Below, piece after piece: positions 18,206 to 27,111 of a stretch of 64,000 bases of DNA. Source of the DNA: Hoeflea marina (GTDB taxonomy: Bacteria; Pseudomonadota; Alphaproteobacteria; Rhizobiales; Rhizobiaceae); the NCBI RefSeq assembly GCF_003182275.1, contig NZ_QGTR01000002.1, positions 434,001 to 498,000 of the forward strand, given 5' to 3'. The position numbers and the translations under genes were made by a program. The notes beneath the pieces were generated by a model that did no database searches, had not been told where the DNA came from, and saw nothing but the letters and a program-made list of their open reading frames with translations. Position 1 is the first letter of the stretch. Every line of letters begins with the position of its first letter.

Positions 18206-19804
18206 TCAGAAATCGGTCGGCACGCCGCCTTCGGCCTTGCGCCGGGCGACGAACGCATCGAGTTCCTCTTCGATGGCCAGGTCGAGCGGCGGCTGCTGGT
18301 AGCTGGCGAGCGTTTCCTTGAACACCCGGTTGGCGTGGTCGAAGGTCGTCGGCTGGCCGGCGAGGCTCCAGCTCTCGAAATTGCGCCAGTCCGACAGGAT
18401 CGGCGAATAGAACGCCGTCTCGTAGCGGTCGAGCGTGTGCTGGGTGCCGAAATAGTGGCCGCCGGGGCCGACTTCGCGGATCGCGTCCATGGCAAGCGCC
18501 TCTTCGCTGACATCGAGCGGCGCGAGGAATTCGGCCACCATCTGCAGCATGTCGACATCAAGGATGAACTTCTCGAACGAGGCCGTCAGCCCTCCCTCGG
18601 TCCAGCCCGCGGCGTGCATGACGAAATTGCCGCCGCCCTGCACGACGGCCCACAGCGACATCATCGATTCATAGGCGGCCTGGGCGTCGAGCGTGTTGGC
18701 CGCGCAGGTGTTCGAGGTGCGGTAGGGCACGCCGTAGCGTCGGGCCAGCTGGCCACCGGCAATCACCGCCTTCATGTATTCGGGCGTGCCGAAGGCCGGG
18801 GCGCCGGATTTCATGTCGACATTGGAGGTGAAGCCGCCATACATCACCGGAGAGCCGGGGCGAACCATCTGGGTAAAGGCGATGCCCGCCAGTGCCTCGG
18901 CGTTCTGCTGCACCAGCGCGCCCGCCACGGTCACCGGCGCCATGGCGCCCGCCAGCGTGAACGGCGTGACCACGACGACCTGATTGCGTGAGGACATCTC
19001 GATGATGCCCTGCAGCATCGGGTTGTCGTAGCGCAGCGGCGAGGAGGCGTTGATGATGGTGAACAGCGACGGCTCGAGCTCCATCTGCTCGGCCGTGATG
19101 CCGCGGCCGATCCGGGCGATTTCCAGCGCATCGAGATTGCGCTCCCTGCCCAGCGAATAGGCATGGTAGGGCTTGTCGGTCAGCTTGATGAAGTCCGACA
19201 GGCAGTCGAGATGCCGGATGGAGGCATGAATGTCGGTGGGCTCCACAGGATAGCCGCCCGACAGATGGATGATGTCGTAGGATTGCGCCAGCCTGAGCAG
19301 GTTGCGGAAATCCTCCTGGGTACCGGTGCGGCGGCCGTGGTCGCGATCCGAGCAGTAGGGTGCGGAGGCCACCTGGGCGAAGGCCATGTTGCGGCCGCCC
19401 ATCCGGACGTTGCGCTCCGGATTGCGGGCATGCAGCGTGAACGGACCGGGGGCGTGGCCCACCATCTCCATCACCAGCGCCCGATCGAGGCGGACCCGCT
19501 CGACGCCGGGCCGGACATCGGCGCCGGCGGCCTTGAGCCGCTCGCGGGCTTCCGGCAGCATGAAGTCCATGCCGGTTTCCTCAAGCACGGTCAGCGACGC
19601 CTCGTGAATGGCGTCAATTCCTTCGGGCGACAGCAGCAGCGACGGTTCCTGCGTGTTCAGGATCGACCGATAGCGCAGCGTGACCGGCGCCTTGCGCCCC
19701 TTGCCGCGGTCGCCGCCGCGTCCGCCCGTGGTCCGGCGCCGCCGTTCAGGGTCGCCGGAGGTGTTCTCGATAGCGGCCGGCAGGATCTCGTCCATTGAGC
19801 TCAT
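18206..19804 (-). CDS. Trimethylamine methyltransferase (MttB) family protein, non-pyrrolysine type
   Basis: A 532-residue MttB-superfamily protein. The N-terminal about 50 residues are basic and Gly/Arg-rich, then the TIM-barrel region begins RYRSILNTQEPSLLLSPEGID. Later blocks include FAQVASAPYCSDRDHGRRTG, GGFTSNVDMKSGAPAFGTPE and LDRYETAFYSPILSDW. There is no in-frame amber codon, so it lacks pyrrolysine and is of the type that demethylates quaternary amines such as glycine betaine via a corrinoid protein. No corrinoid protein or reductive activator is adjacent, so the substrate is open. ATG 19804 has the ribosome site aaaaggacacc. A longer open frame reaches 19924. Confidence 0.85.
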   Translation of the reverse strand: MSSMDEILPAAIENTSGDPERRRRTTGGRGGDRGKGRKAPVTLRYRSILNTQEPSLLLSPEGIDAIHEASLTVLEETGMDFMLPEARERLKAAGADVRPGVERVRLDRALVMEMVGHAPGPFTLHARNPERNVRMGGRNMAFAQVASAPYCSDRDHGRRTGTQEDFRNLLRLAQSYDIIHLSGGYPVEPTDIHASIRHLDCLSDFIKLTDKPYHAYSLGRERNLDALEIARIGRGITAEQMELEPSLFTIINASSPLRYDNPMLQGIIEMSSRNQVVVVTPFTLAGAMAPVTVAGALVQQNAEALAGIAFTQMVRPGSPVMYGGFTSNVDMKSGAPAFGTPEYMKAVIAGGQLARRYGVPYRTSNTCAANTLDAQAAYESMMSLWAVVQGGGNFVMHAAGWTEGGLTASFEKFILDVDMLQMVAEFLAPLDVSEEALAMDAIREVGPGGHYFGTQHTLDRYETAFYSPILSDWRNFESWSLAGQPTTFDHANRVFKETLASYQQPPLDLAIEEELDAFVARRKAEGGVPTDF

Positions 19805-20074
19805 TCGGGGTGTCCTTTTCCCTGTTCGCCTGCCAGCCTGGCCCTGCATGAGCCCTCGGCGGCGGGTCTTCTCTGATCGGACGCTATGCCGGAGTCTGCG
19901 GGGCCGCAAGCCGTCTTGCGTCATTCGCCGTCGTGATCCCGTGCGATATTTCCGTCGTTCCGGATTTGCGCCCGAAAGACGCGCCCGACCCGGTTCTCAC
20001 ATGGTTAACCGTTTCTTTAAATGTAACGGGCAGGGTGGACCGGCGGAAATCAAGATTCAATTCGGACGGATGAC

Positions 20075-23000
20075 ATGGGGCAGGGCAGGCACATGATGGA
20101 TGACAGTGACAGCGCCCTCGCCGACGCCTGCACCGCCGTCAGCCGCGACACGCAGCCGGCCTTCATCAAGGACTCCGAACTGCGCTACTATGCTGTCAAC
20201 AAGGCCTATGCTGAACTGTGGAATCTGGACCCGGCCGATCTGATCGGCTCCAAGAGCCAGCAGAGCTTCGAACCGGGCGAACAGAACGACCGCGACGAGA
20301 AGGAACGCCGCACGCTTGTCTTCGGCAAGGATCAGGTCGCGCTGTTTTCCCACCCGGCTAAGGACGGCCGCTACCGGATCCGCATCCGCCGCGAACGCCA
20401 GGCCAATGGTAAACTCTTCATCGTCGGCCATTTCGAGACCATCGCCGGAGTGCGGTTCGAGACCGGCGCGCCGGCCCAGTCAGGCGGGTCGGCCTTTGAT
20501 CCGGACAATGCCGATGTCGTGCTGCGCGGTGACTACGATCTGCTCAAGTCGGCGATCGAGCAGGCCAGGCAGCCCATGGGCGTGTTTGACCGCCAGGGCC
20601 GGCTGGTCGCCGCAAGCGCCGGCTACAGGGCTGCGGCCGGTCCTTGGGAGGAGCAGCACCTGCCCTGCGGCGGTCTCATCCGCCGCGCCGCCGACCGGGT
20701 CTCGGTTACCAGTCCGGCGCAGCCGGCCGCTGTGGCCGGGCCGGCCGGCCGCGTCACCGCGCGGTTGCGGGAAGTGTTCGACAGCATCGACATCGGCGTT
20801 GTCATGTACGACCCCGATGACACGCTCATCTATGTGAATCCAGCCATGCAGGCCCTCAGCGACGGCGCCTACCGGCTTGAACCCGGCATGACGCTCCGGA
20901 CGCTGCTGGAGGCATCCTGGCCGGCAAAGAGCGATGCGACGCGTGAGGAATGGGTGGCCAAGCGGACCAGGGCCCAGCATGTCTACAATGAAGCCAGTAT
21001 CGAGCAGATCTCCAATGGTCGCTGGATCAGGCTGGTCAATCACAGGCTTGCGGATGGCTCGATCCTTGGCCTGCGCATGGATGTCACCGATCTCAAGCAG
21101 CGCGAGATCCTGCTCGAGGAGCAGATTGTCGAGAACAGCCTGTACCGGGCGATCCTCGATGACCTGCCGATCACCACCTTCGTCAAGGATGAGAATTTCC
21201 AGTATGTCTACGTCAACAGGTCGCACGGCAGGCTGACCGGTCTCTCCCGCGAAGAGGTGATCGGCAAGGACGACTTTGCGCTCTTCGGGGACCAGGGCCT
21301 GGCGCTGCGGGCCGCCGACAAGGAGGTCATGGACGGCAAGGGCGACCGCGAGGTCGAAGTGCCGCTGTCCACGCCAGACGGCGAGACGCTGACGCTTCTC
21401 GACCACAAGACCTGTTTCATCGATCCGAAGGGCCAGCGGTTTCTGCTGGGCTCGACCCTCGACATCACGGCGCTGAAGTGGCGCGAGAATGAGGTCTTCG
21501 AAGCCCGGCGTATTGCCGAACTGCACCGCTCCGACCTGGAGAGCACGCTCGACGCCATGCAGATGGGCGTGGTCGTCGTCGACCGCGATCTCAGCGTCGA
21601 ACTGGCAAACACCGCCTTTTTCCGGATCTGGAAGCTTCAGCCGCGCGACGACGTGATCGGCAAGCCGTTCCGGCAGTTCATCGACGTCAACCGTCACAAC
21701 GAGATCTACGCCGTCGCCCAGGAGGAGTGGGAAGACTATGTCGAGTCACGGCTTGCGGAGATATCGAAGGGTTATGTCGAGCCGCGCGAGTTCTCGCGCG
21801 CCGACGGACGGACGGTGATCTATTCCGTGCGCGCCTTGTCGGACGGCAAGCGGTTGGTGTCCTATTACGACATCACCGAGCTCAAGCAGCGCGAGCGCGA
21901 GCTCAATCAGGCGCGCAGTGAAGTCGAGCAGGCCGCGGTGCTGATGCATGACGCGGCAGATGCGATGGCGCAGGGCCTTTTCATCTTCAGTCACGGCGAG
22001 GTCCAGTTCTTCAACCAGGCGTTCCTCGACATGGTTGGAATTTCCGGCGACATCGTCCGCATCGGCTCATCGACGGAAAGCCTGTTTCACTTCTTTGCCG
22101 AACGCGGCGAATACGGGGAGGGCGATGAAGCCATCGCCGTCCGCGACCGGATCATCGACTGGCACCGCAACCGCATACCGCACACCCTGGAACGGCAATC
22201 GCGGACCGGCCGGTGGCTTCGCATCGATGCCAAGCCGGGCGCTGATGAAACCATGATCGTGACCTACACGGACATCACCGAAGCGAAGAACCGCGAGGCC
22301 GAACTGCAGCAGTTGCTGGGCAAGGCGGAAATCGCCGATCGCGCCAAGTCCGAATTCCTCGCCAATATGAGCCACGAGATCCGCACGCCGATGAACGGCG
22401 TGCTGGGCATGGCCGAGCTCCTGTCGCGCACGGAGCTCGACACCCGCCAGCGGACGTTCACCGACATCATCGTCAAGTCCGGCAACGCGCTGCTGTCCAT
22501 CATCAACGATATTCTCGACTTCTCCAAGATCGACGCGGGGCAGATGGTGCTCGATGACGCGCCCTTCGACATCCGCGAGACGATCGAGGATGTGGCAACG
22601 CTCGTGTCCGCGCGCGCCGCCGAAAAGGATGTGGAACTGATCGTCAGGATCGATCCGTCGCTGACCTCGCGCGTCGTCGGCGACGTCGGTCGGGTGCGCC
22701 AGATCGTCACCAACCTCGTCGGCAATGCGATCAAGTTCACCGAGGTCGGCCATGTCCTGCTCGAGCTGAGCGTGGAACCCAGGCCCAATGCCTTTCTGGC
22801 GCTGACATTGCGGGTCAAGGACACCGGCATCGGAATTCCGGCCGAAAAGCTCGAGGCTGTCTTCGACAAGTTCTCGCAGGTGGACAACTCCTCCACCCGC
22901 CGGCACGAAGGCACCGGTCTCGGACTGGCCATCACCGCGCGGCTGGTCGAGCTGATGAACGGAACGATCACCGCCGAGAGCGAACCCGGCGACGGGTCGC

Positions 23001-24067
23001 TCTTCACGGTGCAGCTGGAAATGCCCACGGACAGGACCGGCGCCAAGCCGAAGGCCGCGCCGATCGACGTGACCGGCGCCCGCGTGCTTGTCATCGACGA
23101 CAACAAGATCAATCGGGCCATCCTCATCGAGCAGCTGTCGGCTTGGGGATTCGACGCCTGTGCCGCCGTGTCCGGCGAGGAGGGCGAACAGGTGCTCGAC
23201 GCAGCGGCGCGGCATGACATCGCCGTGGATGCGGTCATCCTCGATTATCACATGCCCGACCGGGACGGGCTGATGGTCGCCCGCTCCATCCGCACCAGAT
23301 TTTCCGCCGCCAGCCTGCCGATCATCATGCTGACCTCGATGGACATCAGATCGGCGGAGCCCGGCCTGGCGCAGATCGACGTCCAGGCGACCATGATGAA
23401 GCCCGCGCGCTCGTCACTGCTGCTTGAAACCCTTGTCGACGTGCTGCAGCGGTCCGACCGCAGACATCCGCCGCTGCGGCCGGCGCCGCCATCCGCCGGC
23501 GGCTCCGCGCCGCGGGTCATTGGCATGTCCGCACAGGCGGGTGCGGTCGATGCGCTGCCCGGCACGGCGGCGGTTTCCCCGGCGGCAGTGCCTGCATCCG
23601 ATGCGGGGCGGGCTTCGCCGCAATCGACCGCCGGGATCCGGGTGCCGGGGGCGTCCGCCGTGCGCCTCGACGTGCTGGTGGCGGAGGACAATGAGGTCAA
23701 CCAGATCGTCTTCTCGCAGATCCTCGAGGAACTGGGAGTGACCTACCGGATTGTCGGCAACGGCGAGCAGGCAGTCTCCGCGTGGCGCAGCGATCGCCCG
23801 GCGCTCATCCTCATGGATGTCTCCATGCCGGTGAAGAACGGTCACCAGGCCGCCGCCGAGATACGGCAGGCGGAAACCCTGGATGCCGGCCTTGGCCGAA
23901 CCCCGGTCATCGGTGTCACCGCCCACGCGCTCACCGGGGATCGCGAGCGCTGCCTGGAGGCCGGCATGGATGATTATCTGTCCAAGCCGATCAGTCCGGA
24001 GAAGCTGGAAGCCAAGATCCGCGAATGGCTGCCGGCCGATATCGCGGCCCGGATCGCCTCCGTCTGA
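20075..24067 (+). CDS. Multi-PAS hybrid sensor histidine kinase with two receiver domains
   Basis: A 1330-residue soluble kinase with no obvious transmembrane segment. Approximate order: N-terminal PAS-like (25-125), PAS (235-345), PAS (353-470), PAS (488-610), PAS (623-740), HisKA with phospho-acceptor His767 (FLANMSHEIRTPMNG), HATPase (about 870-985; N box NLVGNAIKFT, DTGIGIP, GTGLGLAI), receiver 1 (about 1002-1125, Asp1057 in VILDYHMPDRDG), a Pro/Ala-rich linker, and receiver 2 (about 1196-1320, Asp1248 in ILMDVSMPVKNG). It probably senses a cytosolic signal. No partner regulator lies next to it. ATG 20075 is used; in-frame ATGs at 20093 and 20096 are possible. Confidence 0.93.
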   Translation: MGQGRHMMDDSDSALADACTAVSRDTQPAFIKDSELRYYAVNKAYAELWNLDPADLIGSKSQQSFEPGEQNDRDEKERRTLVFGKDQVALFSHPAKDGRYRIRIRRERQANGKLFIVGHFETIAGVRFETGAPAQSGGSAFDPDNADVVLRGDYDLLKSAIEQARQPMGVFDRQGRLVAASAGYRAAAGPWEEQHLPCGGLIRRAADRVSVTSPAQPAAVAGPAGRVTARLREVFDSIDIGVVMYDPDDTLIYVNPAMQALSDGAYRLEPGMTLRTLLEASWPAKSDATREEWVAKRTRAQHVYNEASIEQISNGRWIRLVNHRLADGSILGLRMDVTDLKQREILLEEQIVENSLYRAILDDLPITTFVKDENFQYVYVNRSHGRLTGLSREEVIGKDDFALFGDQGLALRAADKEVMDGKGDREVEVPLSTPDGETLTLLDHKTCFIDPKGQRFLLGSTLDITALKWRENEVFEARRIAELHRSDLESTLDAMQMGVVVVDRDLSVELANTAFFRIWKLQPRDDVIGKPFRQFIDVNRHNEIYAVAQEEWEDYVESRLAEISKGYVEPREFSRADGRTVIYSVRALSDGKRLVSYYDITELKQRERELNQARSEVEQAAVLMHDAADAMAQGLFIFSHGEVQFFNQAFLDMVGISGDIVRIGSSTESLFHFFAERGEYGEGDEAIAVRDRIIDWHRNRIPHTLERQSRTGRWLRIDAKPGADETMIVTYTDITEAKNREAELQQLLGKAEIADRAKSEFLANMSHEIRTPMNGVLGMAELLSRTELDTRQRTFTDIIVKSGNALLSIINDILDFSKIDAGQMVLDDAPFDIRETIEDVATLVSARAAEKDVELIVRIDPSLTSRVVGDVGRVRQIVTNLVGNAIKFTEVGHVLLELSVEPRPNAFLALTLRVKDTGIGIPAEKLEAVFDKFSQVDNSSTRRHEGTGLGLAITARLVELMNGTITAESEPGDGSLFTVQLEMPTDRTGAKPKAAPIDVTGARVLVIDDNKINRAILIEQLSAWGFDACAAVSGEEGEQVLDAAARHDIAVDAVILDYHMPDRDGLMVARSIRTRFSAASLPIIMLTSMDIRSAEPGLAQIDVQATMMKPARSSLLLETLVDVLQRSDRRHPPLRPAPPSAGGSAPRVIGMSAQAGAVDALPGTAAVSPAAVPASDAGRASPQSTAGIRVPGASAVRLDVLVAEDNEVNQIVFSQILEELGVTYRIVGNGEQAVSAWRSDRPALILMDVSMPVKNGHQAAAEIRQAETLDAGLGRTPVIGVTAHALTGDRERCLEAGMDDYLSKPISPEKLEAKIREWLPADIAARIASV

Positions 24068-24112
24068 GACCGGCTGCAGCGCCGCCCGGCCGTCGCAAAT
24101 GCGGCCGTCGGC

Positions 24113-24850
24113 TCACGAGCTCCCGAGCACGCCGCGGCTCATGTCGCGCTTGCCGGCATGGCCCGCCACCTTGGACACCGCGAATCCCGCTGCCTGCAGA
24201 TTGCGCCTGACCCAGCCCGCCGCCGAATAGGTCGCAAACGTGCCGCCCGGAGCGGTGTGCCGGGCCATCTCGGCCATCAGCTCCGCCGACCACATCTCCG
24301 GATTGCGCGCCGGCGAGAAGCCGTCGAGAAACCAGGCGTCGGCCGAGAACTTGACATCCCGGAGCCGGTCGATGGCCGCTCCACAATGCACCACCAGTTC
24401 GACCCTGCCGAAATCGATCCGCACCCTGCCCGAGGGCTCGTCCGGCCAGGCGGAGGCCAGCGCCATCCGCTCGGCGTCCAGTTCCGGCCAGGCGGCCAGC
24501 GCCCGCCCGATGGCGTCTCGGGCCAGCGGCAGCAGCTCGAAGCTCTGGAAGCTCAGCCTTGCCCCCGCCGGCGCCAGCGATTTCCACTGCCGCCATGTCT
24601 CGGCGAAGTTGAGGCCGGTGCCGAAACCGAGCTCGCCGATGGTCAGGTCGCCGCCCGCCGCAAAGCGCTCCACCAGGTCGTTGCCGCCGATGAAGACATG
24701 GGCTGCTTCGGAGCGTCCGCCGGCCTGGGAGTAAAAGAAGTCGCCAAATACCGGCGAATAGGGCATATCGCCCTCATGCCAGATCAGCGCGCCGTCGGTT
24801 TCGCGCGCGCGTCGGTCAGGCTCATCCGATTCACTGGAGTTTGAGGTCAT
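24113..24850 (-). CDS. mnmD: tRNA 5-methylaminomethyl-2-thiouridine methyltransferase MnmD
   Basis: A 245-residue SAM-dependent methyltransferase: GDMPYSPVFGDFFYSQAGG, the SAM motif IGELGFGTGLNFAETWRQW, FSADAWFLDGFSPARNPEMWS and the end GTFATYSAAGWVRRNLQAAGF match the methyltransferase half of MnmC (DUF752). It would complete mnm5s2U34 in tRNA anticodons. In enterobacteria this domain is fused to an FAD oxidoreductase; here the oxidoreductase is a separate divergent gene. The ATG (complement of 24848-24850) overlaps the ATG of that gene by two bases inside a CATG. Confidence 0.9.
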   Translation of the reverse strand: MTSNSSESDEPDRRARETDGALIWHEGDMPYSPVFGDFFYSQAGGRSEAAHVFIGGNDLVERFAAGGDLTIGELGFGTGLNFAETWRQWKSLAPAGARLSFQSFELLPLARDAIGRALAAWPELDAERMALASAWPDEPSGRVRIDFGRVELVVHCGAAIDRLRDVKFSADAWFLDGFSPARNPEMWSAELMAEMARHTAPGGTFATYSAAGWVRRNLQAAGFAVSKVAGHAGKRDMSRGVLGSS

Positions 24851-26039
24851 GCTGGCAGCCGATAGACGCGCGGCGCGCGCTGGTCAATTGACTTGCGATC
24901 TTCTTGTGGTCGGAGGCGGCATCGCCGGCTGCTGGGCGGCGCTCAAGGGCGCCCGCGCCGGGCTCTCCACGATCCTGCTGGAAAAGGCGGAGATCGGCGC
25001 CGGAGCCAGCGGCGGCTTCCTCGGCGCGCTGATGCCCCACATGCCCGAGCGCTGGAACGGCAAGAAGGATTTCCAGTTCAAGGCGCTGGTCTCTCTGCAG
25101 CGCGAGATCGCCACGCTCGAATCGCGCACCGGCATGGAGTGCGGCTATGCCCGCACCGGCCGGCTGATCCCGCTTGCAAGCGACGGGGCCCGGCAGGCGG
25201 CGCTCGCGCGCGCCGCCGACGCTGAAGCCAACTGGGGCTCGAAATACAGCTTCTCGGTCATCGACGAGCCCGCCGGCGCAGGCTGGCCCGAATCCGCCGC
25301 CATGCGTCACGGCGCGGTCTTCGAAACCCTGTCGGCCCGGGTGCAGCCGCGTGCCCTTCTGCGCATGCTGCTCGCCTCGATGGAAGACCAGTCCAAGGCG
25401 CGCATTCTCACCCATGAGCTGGCGCCGGAGATCGATCCCGCCGGGTCCGCAAGGCTCACCGACGGCACCCTGATCAGTTTCGGGCACCTGGTGCTCGCCA
25501 ATGGCGTGGATGCCTTTCCGATGATCGCCCGGCTGGCCGGTGTTCCGGACGCTCCGCTGGGCGCGCCGGTCAAGGGGCAGGCGGCGCTGCTCAAGACCGA
25601 TCTCGATCCGGACATGCCGCTGCTCTACGATGACGGTCTGTATGTCATCGCCCATGAGGATGGGCGCGCTGCCATCGGCTCGACCAGCGAGACCGAATTC
25701 GACCAGCCGCTGTCGACCGATGCACAGCTTGATGACCTCGTCGCCCGCGCCCGCGTCCTGTGTCCCGCACTCGGCGACGCCGGCATCGTTCAGCGATGGG
25801 CGGGACTGCGCCCGCGCGCCATCGGCCGCGACCCGATGCTGGGCGCCATTCCCGGCTGCGACCAGGTTCTGGTCTCGGCCGGCGGCTTCAAGATCTCGTT
25901 TGGCATTGCCCACCGCATGGCCGAGGCCGTCATCGGCAGCATCACCGGCCAGATGACCGTCGAGGTGCCGGAGAGCTTCGCGGTCGCCGCGCATCTGGCC
26001 AGGGCGCGGGCTGCTGCAAGCGGCGCAACCCCGTCCTGA
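24849..26039 (+). CDS. FAD-dependent oxidoreductase (DAO family), MnmC1-like
   Basis: A 396-residue flavoprotein with the Rossmann motif LLVVGGGIAGCWAALKGARAGLSTILLEK (about residues 18-46) followed by GAGASGGFLGALMPHMPERW, a DAO-type substrate domain and a C-terminal IGRDPMLGAIPGCDQVLVSAGGFKI. Divergent linkage with mnmD suggests it is the counterpart of the MnmC oxidoreductase domain that removes the carboxymethyl group from cmnm5U34, but it could be another amine oxidase. ATG 24849 overlaps the mnmD start; TTG 24888, just before the Rossmann strand, is an alternative start that would open an intergenic space. Confidence 0.8.
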   Translation: MLAADRRAARAGQLTCDLLVVGGGIAGCWAALKGARAGLSTILLEKAEIGAGASGGFLGALMPHMPERWNGKKDFQFKALVSLQREIATLESRTGMECGYARTGRLIPLASDGARQAALARAADAEANWGSKYSFSVIDEPAGAGWPESAAMRHGAVFETLSARVQPRALLRMLLASMEDQSKARILTHELAPEIDPAGSARLTDGTLISFGHLVLANGVDAFPMIARLAGVPDAPLGAPVKGQAALLKTDLDPDMPLLYDDGLYVIAHEDGRAAIGSTSETEFDQPLSTDAQLDDLVARARVLCPALGDAGIVQRWAGLRPRAIGRDPMLGAIPGCDQVLVSAGGFKISFGIAHRMAEAVIGSITGQMTVEVPESFAVAAHLARARAAASGATPS

Positions 26040-26187
26040 ACGGGAGCCTGCAAGTCGCCGTCGGCGTCTGAGATGGCGTCGTTGTCTGCAAATGCGAGCA
26101 ACAGCTTGAGGCGAAATCGGGGGCGTTTGCTCTCGACATTTCGCGTTCCACTGCTACCGTCCGGACACACGCAATCCGGATGGCTCC

Positions 26188-27111
26188 ATGACTGACGCTT
26201 CCTACCCCCGCGACCTGATCGGCTACGGTCGCACCACCCCGGACCCTGAGTGGCCCGGCGGCGCCCATTGCGCCGTGCAATTCGTGGTCAATTACGAGGA
26301 GGGCGGCGAGAGCTCGATCCTCGACGGCGACCCGGCGTCGGAATCGCTGCTCTCGGAGATCGTCGGCGCCCAGCCCTGGCCCGGTCAGCGCAACACCAAT
26401 ATGGAATCGCTTTACGAATATGGCTCGCGCTCGGGTTTCTGGCGGCTCTGGCGCATGTTCACCGAACGCAACATGCCCGTCACCGTCTACGGCGTGGCGC
26501 TGGCCATGCAGCGCAATCCGGAGGCTGTCGCGGCCATGCGGGAAGCGGGCTGGGAGATCGCAAGCCATGGTCTGCGCTGGCTCGAATACAGGGATTTCAC
26601 CGAGGCAGAGGAACGCCGCCACATCGCCGAGTGCGTGCGCATCCACACCGAGGTCACCGGCTCGCGGCCGCTCGGCATCTACCAGGGCAAGCCGTCCGTC
26701 AACACCCTCGACCTGGTCATGGAGGAGGGGGGCTTCGTCTATTCCGCCGATTCCTATGCCGACGAGCTGCCCTACTGGGTGAAGGGACCGAACGGGCCGC
26801 ATCTGATCGTGCCCTACACGCTGGACGCCAACGACATGCGCTTCGCCACCCCCCAGGGGTTCAATTCCGGAGAGCAGTTCCTCGCCTATCTCAAGGATTC
26901 GTTCGACGTGCTGATGGCGGAGGGAGCCGCGGGCAGCCCGAAGATGATGTCGGTCGGCCTGCATTGCCGGCTGGTCGGTCGTCCCGGCCGGGCAGCGGCG
27001 CTGGCGCGATTTCTGGATTATGTGAAGTCGCATGACAAGGCCTGGGTCGCGACCCGCATCGACATTGCCAGGCACTGGCATGCCCATCACCGTCCGGATG
27101 CCGGGAAATGA
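26188..27111 (+). CDS. puuE: Allantoinase PuuE (polysaccharide-deacetylase family)
   Basis: A 307-residue enzyme of the metal-independent allantoinase type: MTDASYPRDLIGYGRTTPDP, FVVNYEEGGESSILDGD, GWEIASHGLRWLEYRDF and SVGLHCRLVGRPGRAAAL are hallmark segments. It hydrolyses allantoin to allantoate in the cytoplasm. It overlaps the uraD-allA fusion by ATGA and is followed by uraH, forming a three-gene purine catabolic operon. 148 bases separate it from the preceding flavoprotein gene, enough for a promoter. Confidence 0.93.
   Translation: MTDASYPRDLIGYGRTTPDPEWPGGAHCAVQFVVNYEEGGESSILDGDPASESLLSEIVGAQPWPGQRNTNMESLYEYGSRSGFWRLWRMFTERNMPVTVYGVALAMQRNPEAVAAMREAGWEIASHGLRWLEYRDFTEAEERRHIAECVRIHTEVTGSRPLGIYQGKPSVNTLDLVMEEGGFVYSADSYADELPYWVKGPNGPHLIVPYTLDANDMRFATPQGFNSGEQFLAYLKDSFDVLMAEGAAGSPKMMSVGLHCRLVGRPGRAAALARFLDYVKSHDKAWVATRIDIARHWHAHHRPDAGK

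Noticed and set aside
20002-20017. TTAACCGTTTCTTTAA before the hybrid kinase as a possible CtrA site.
   Set aside because: The spacing between TTAA halves is 8, not 7, so it does not meet the consensus.
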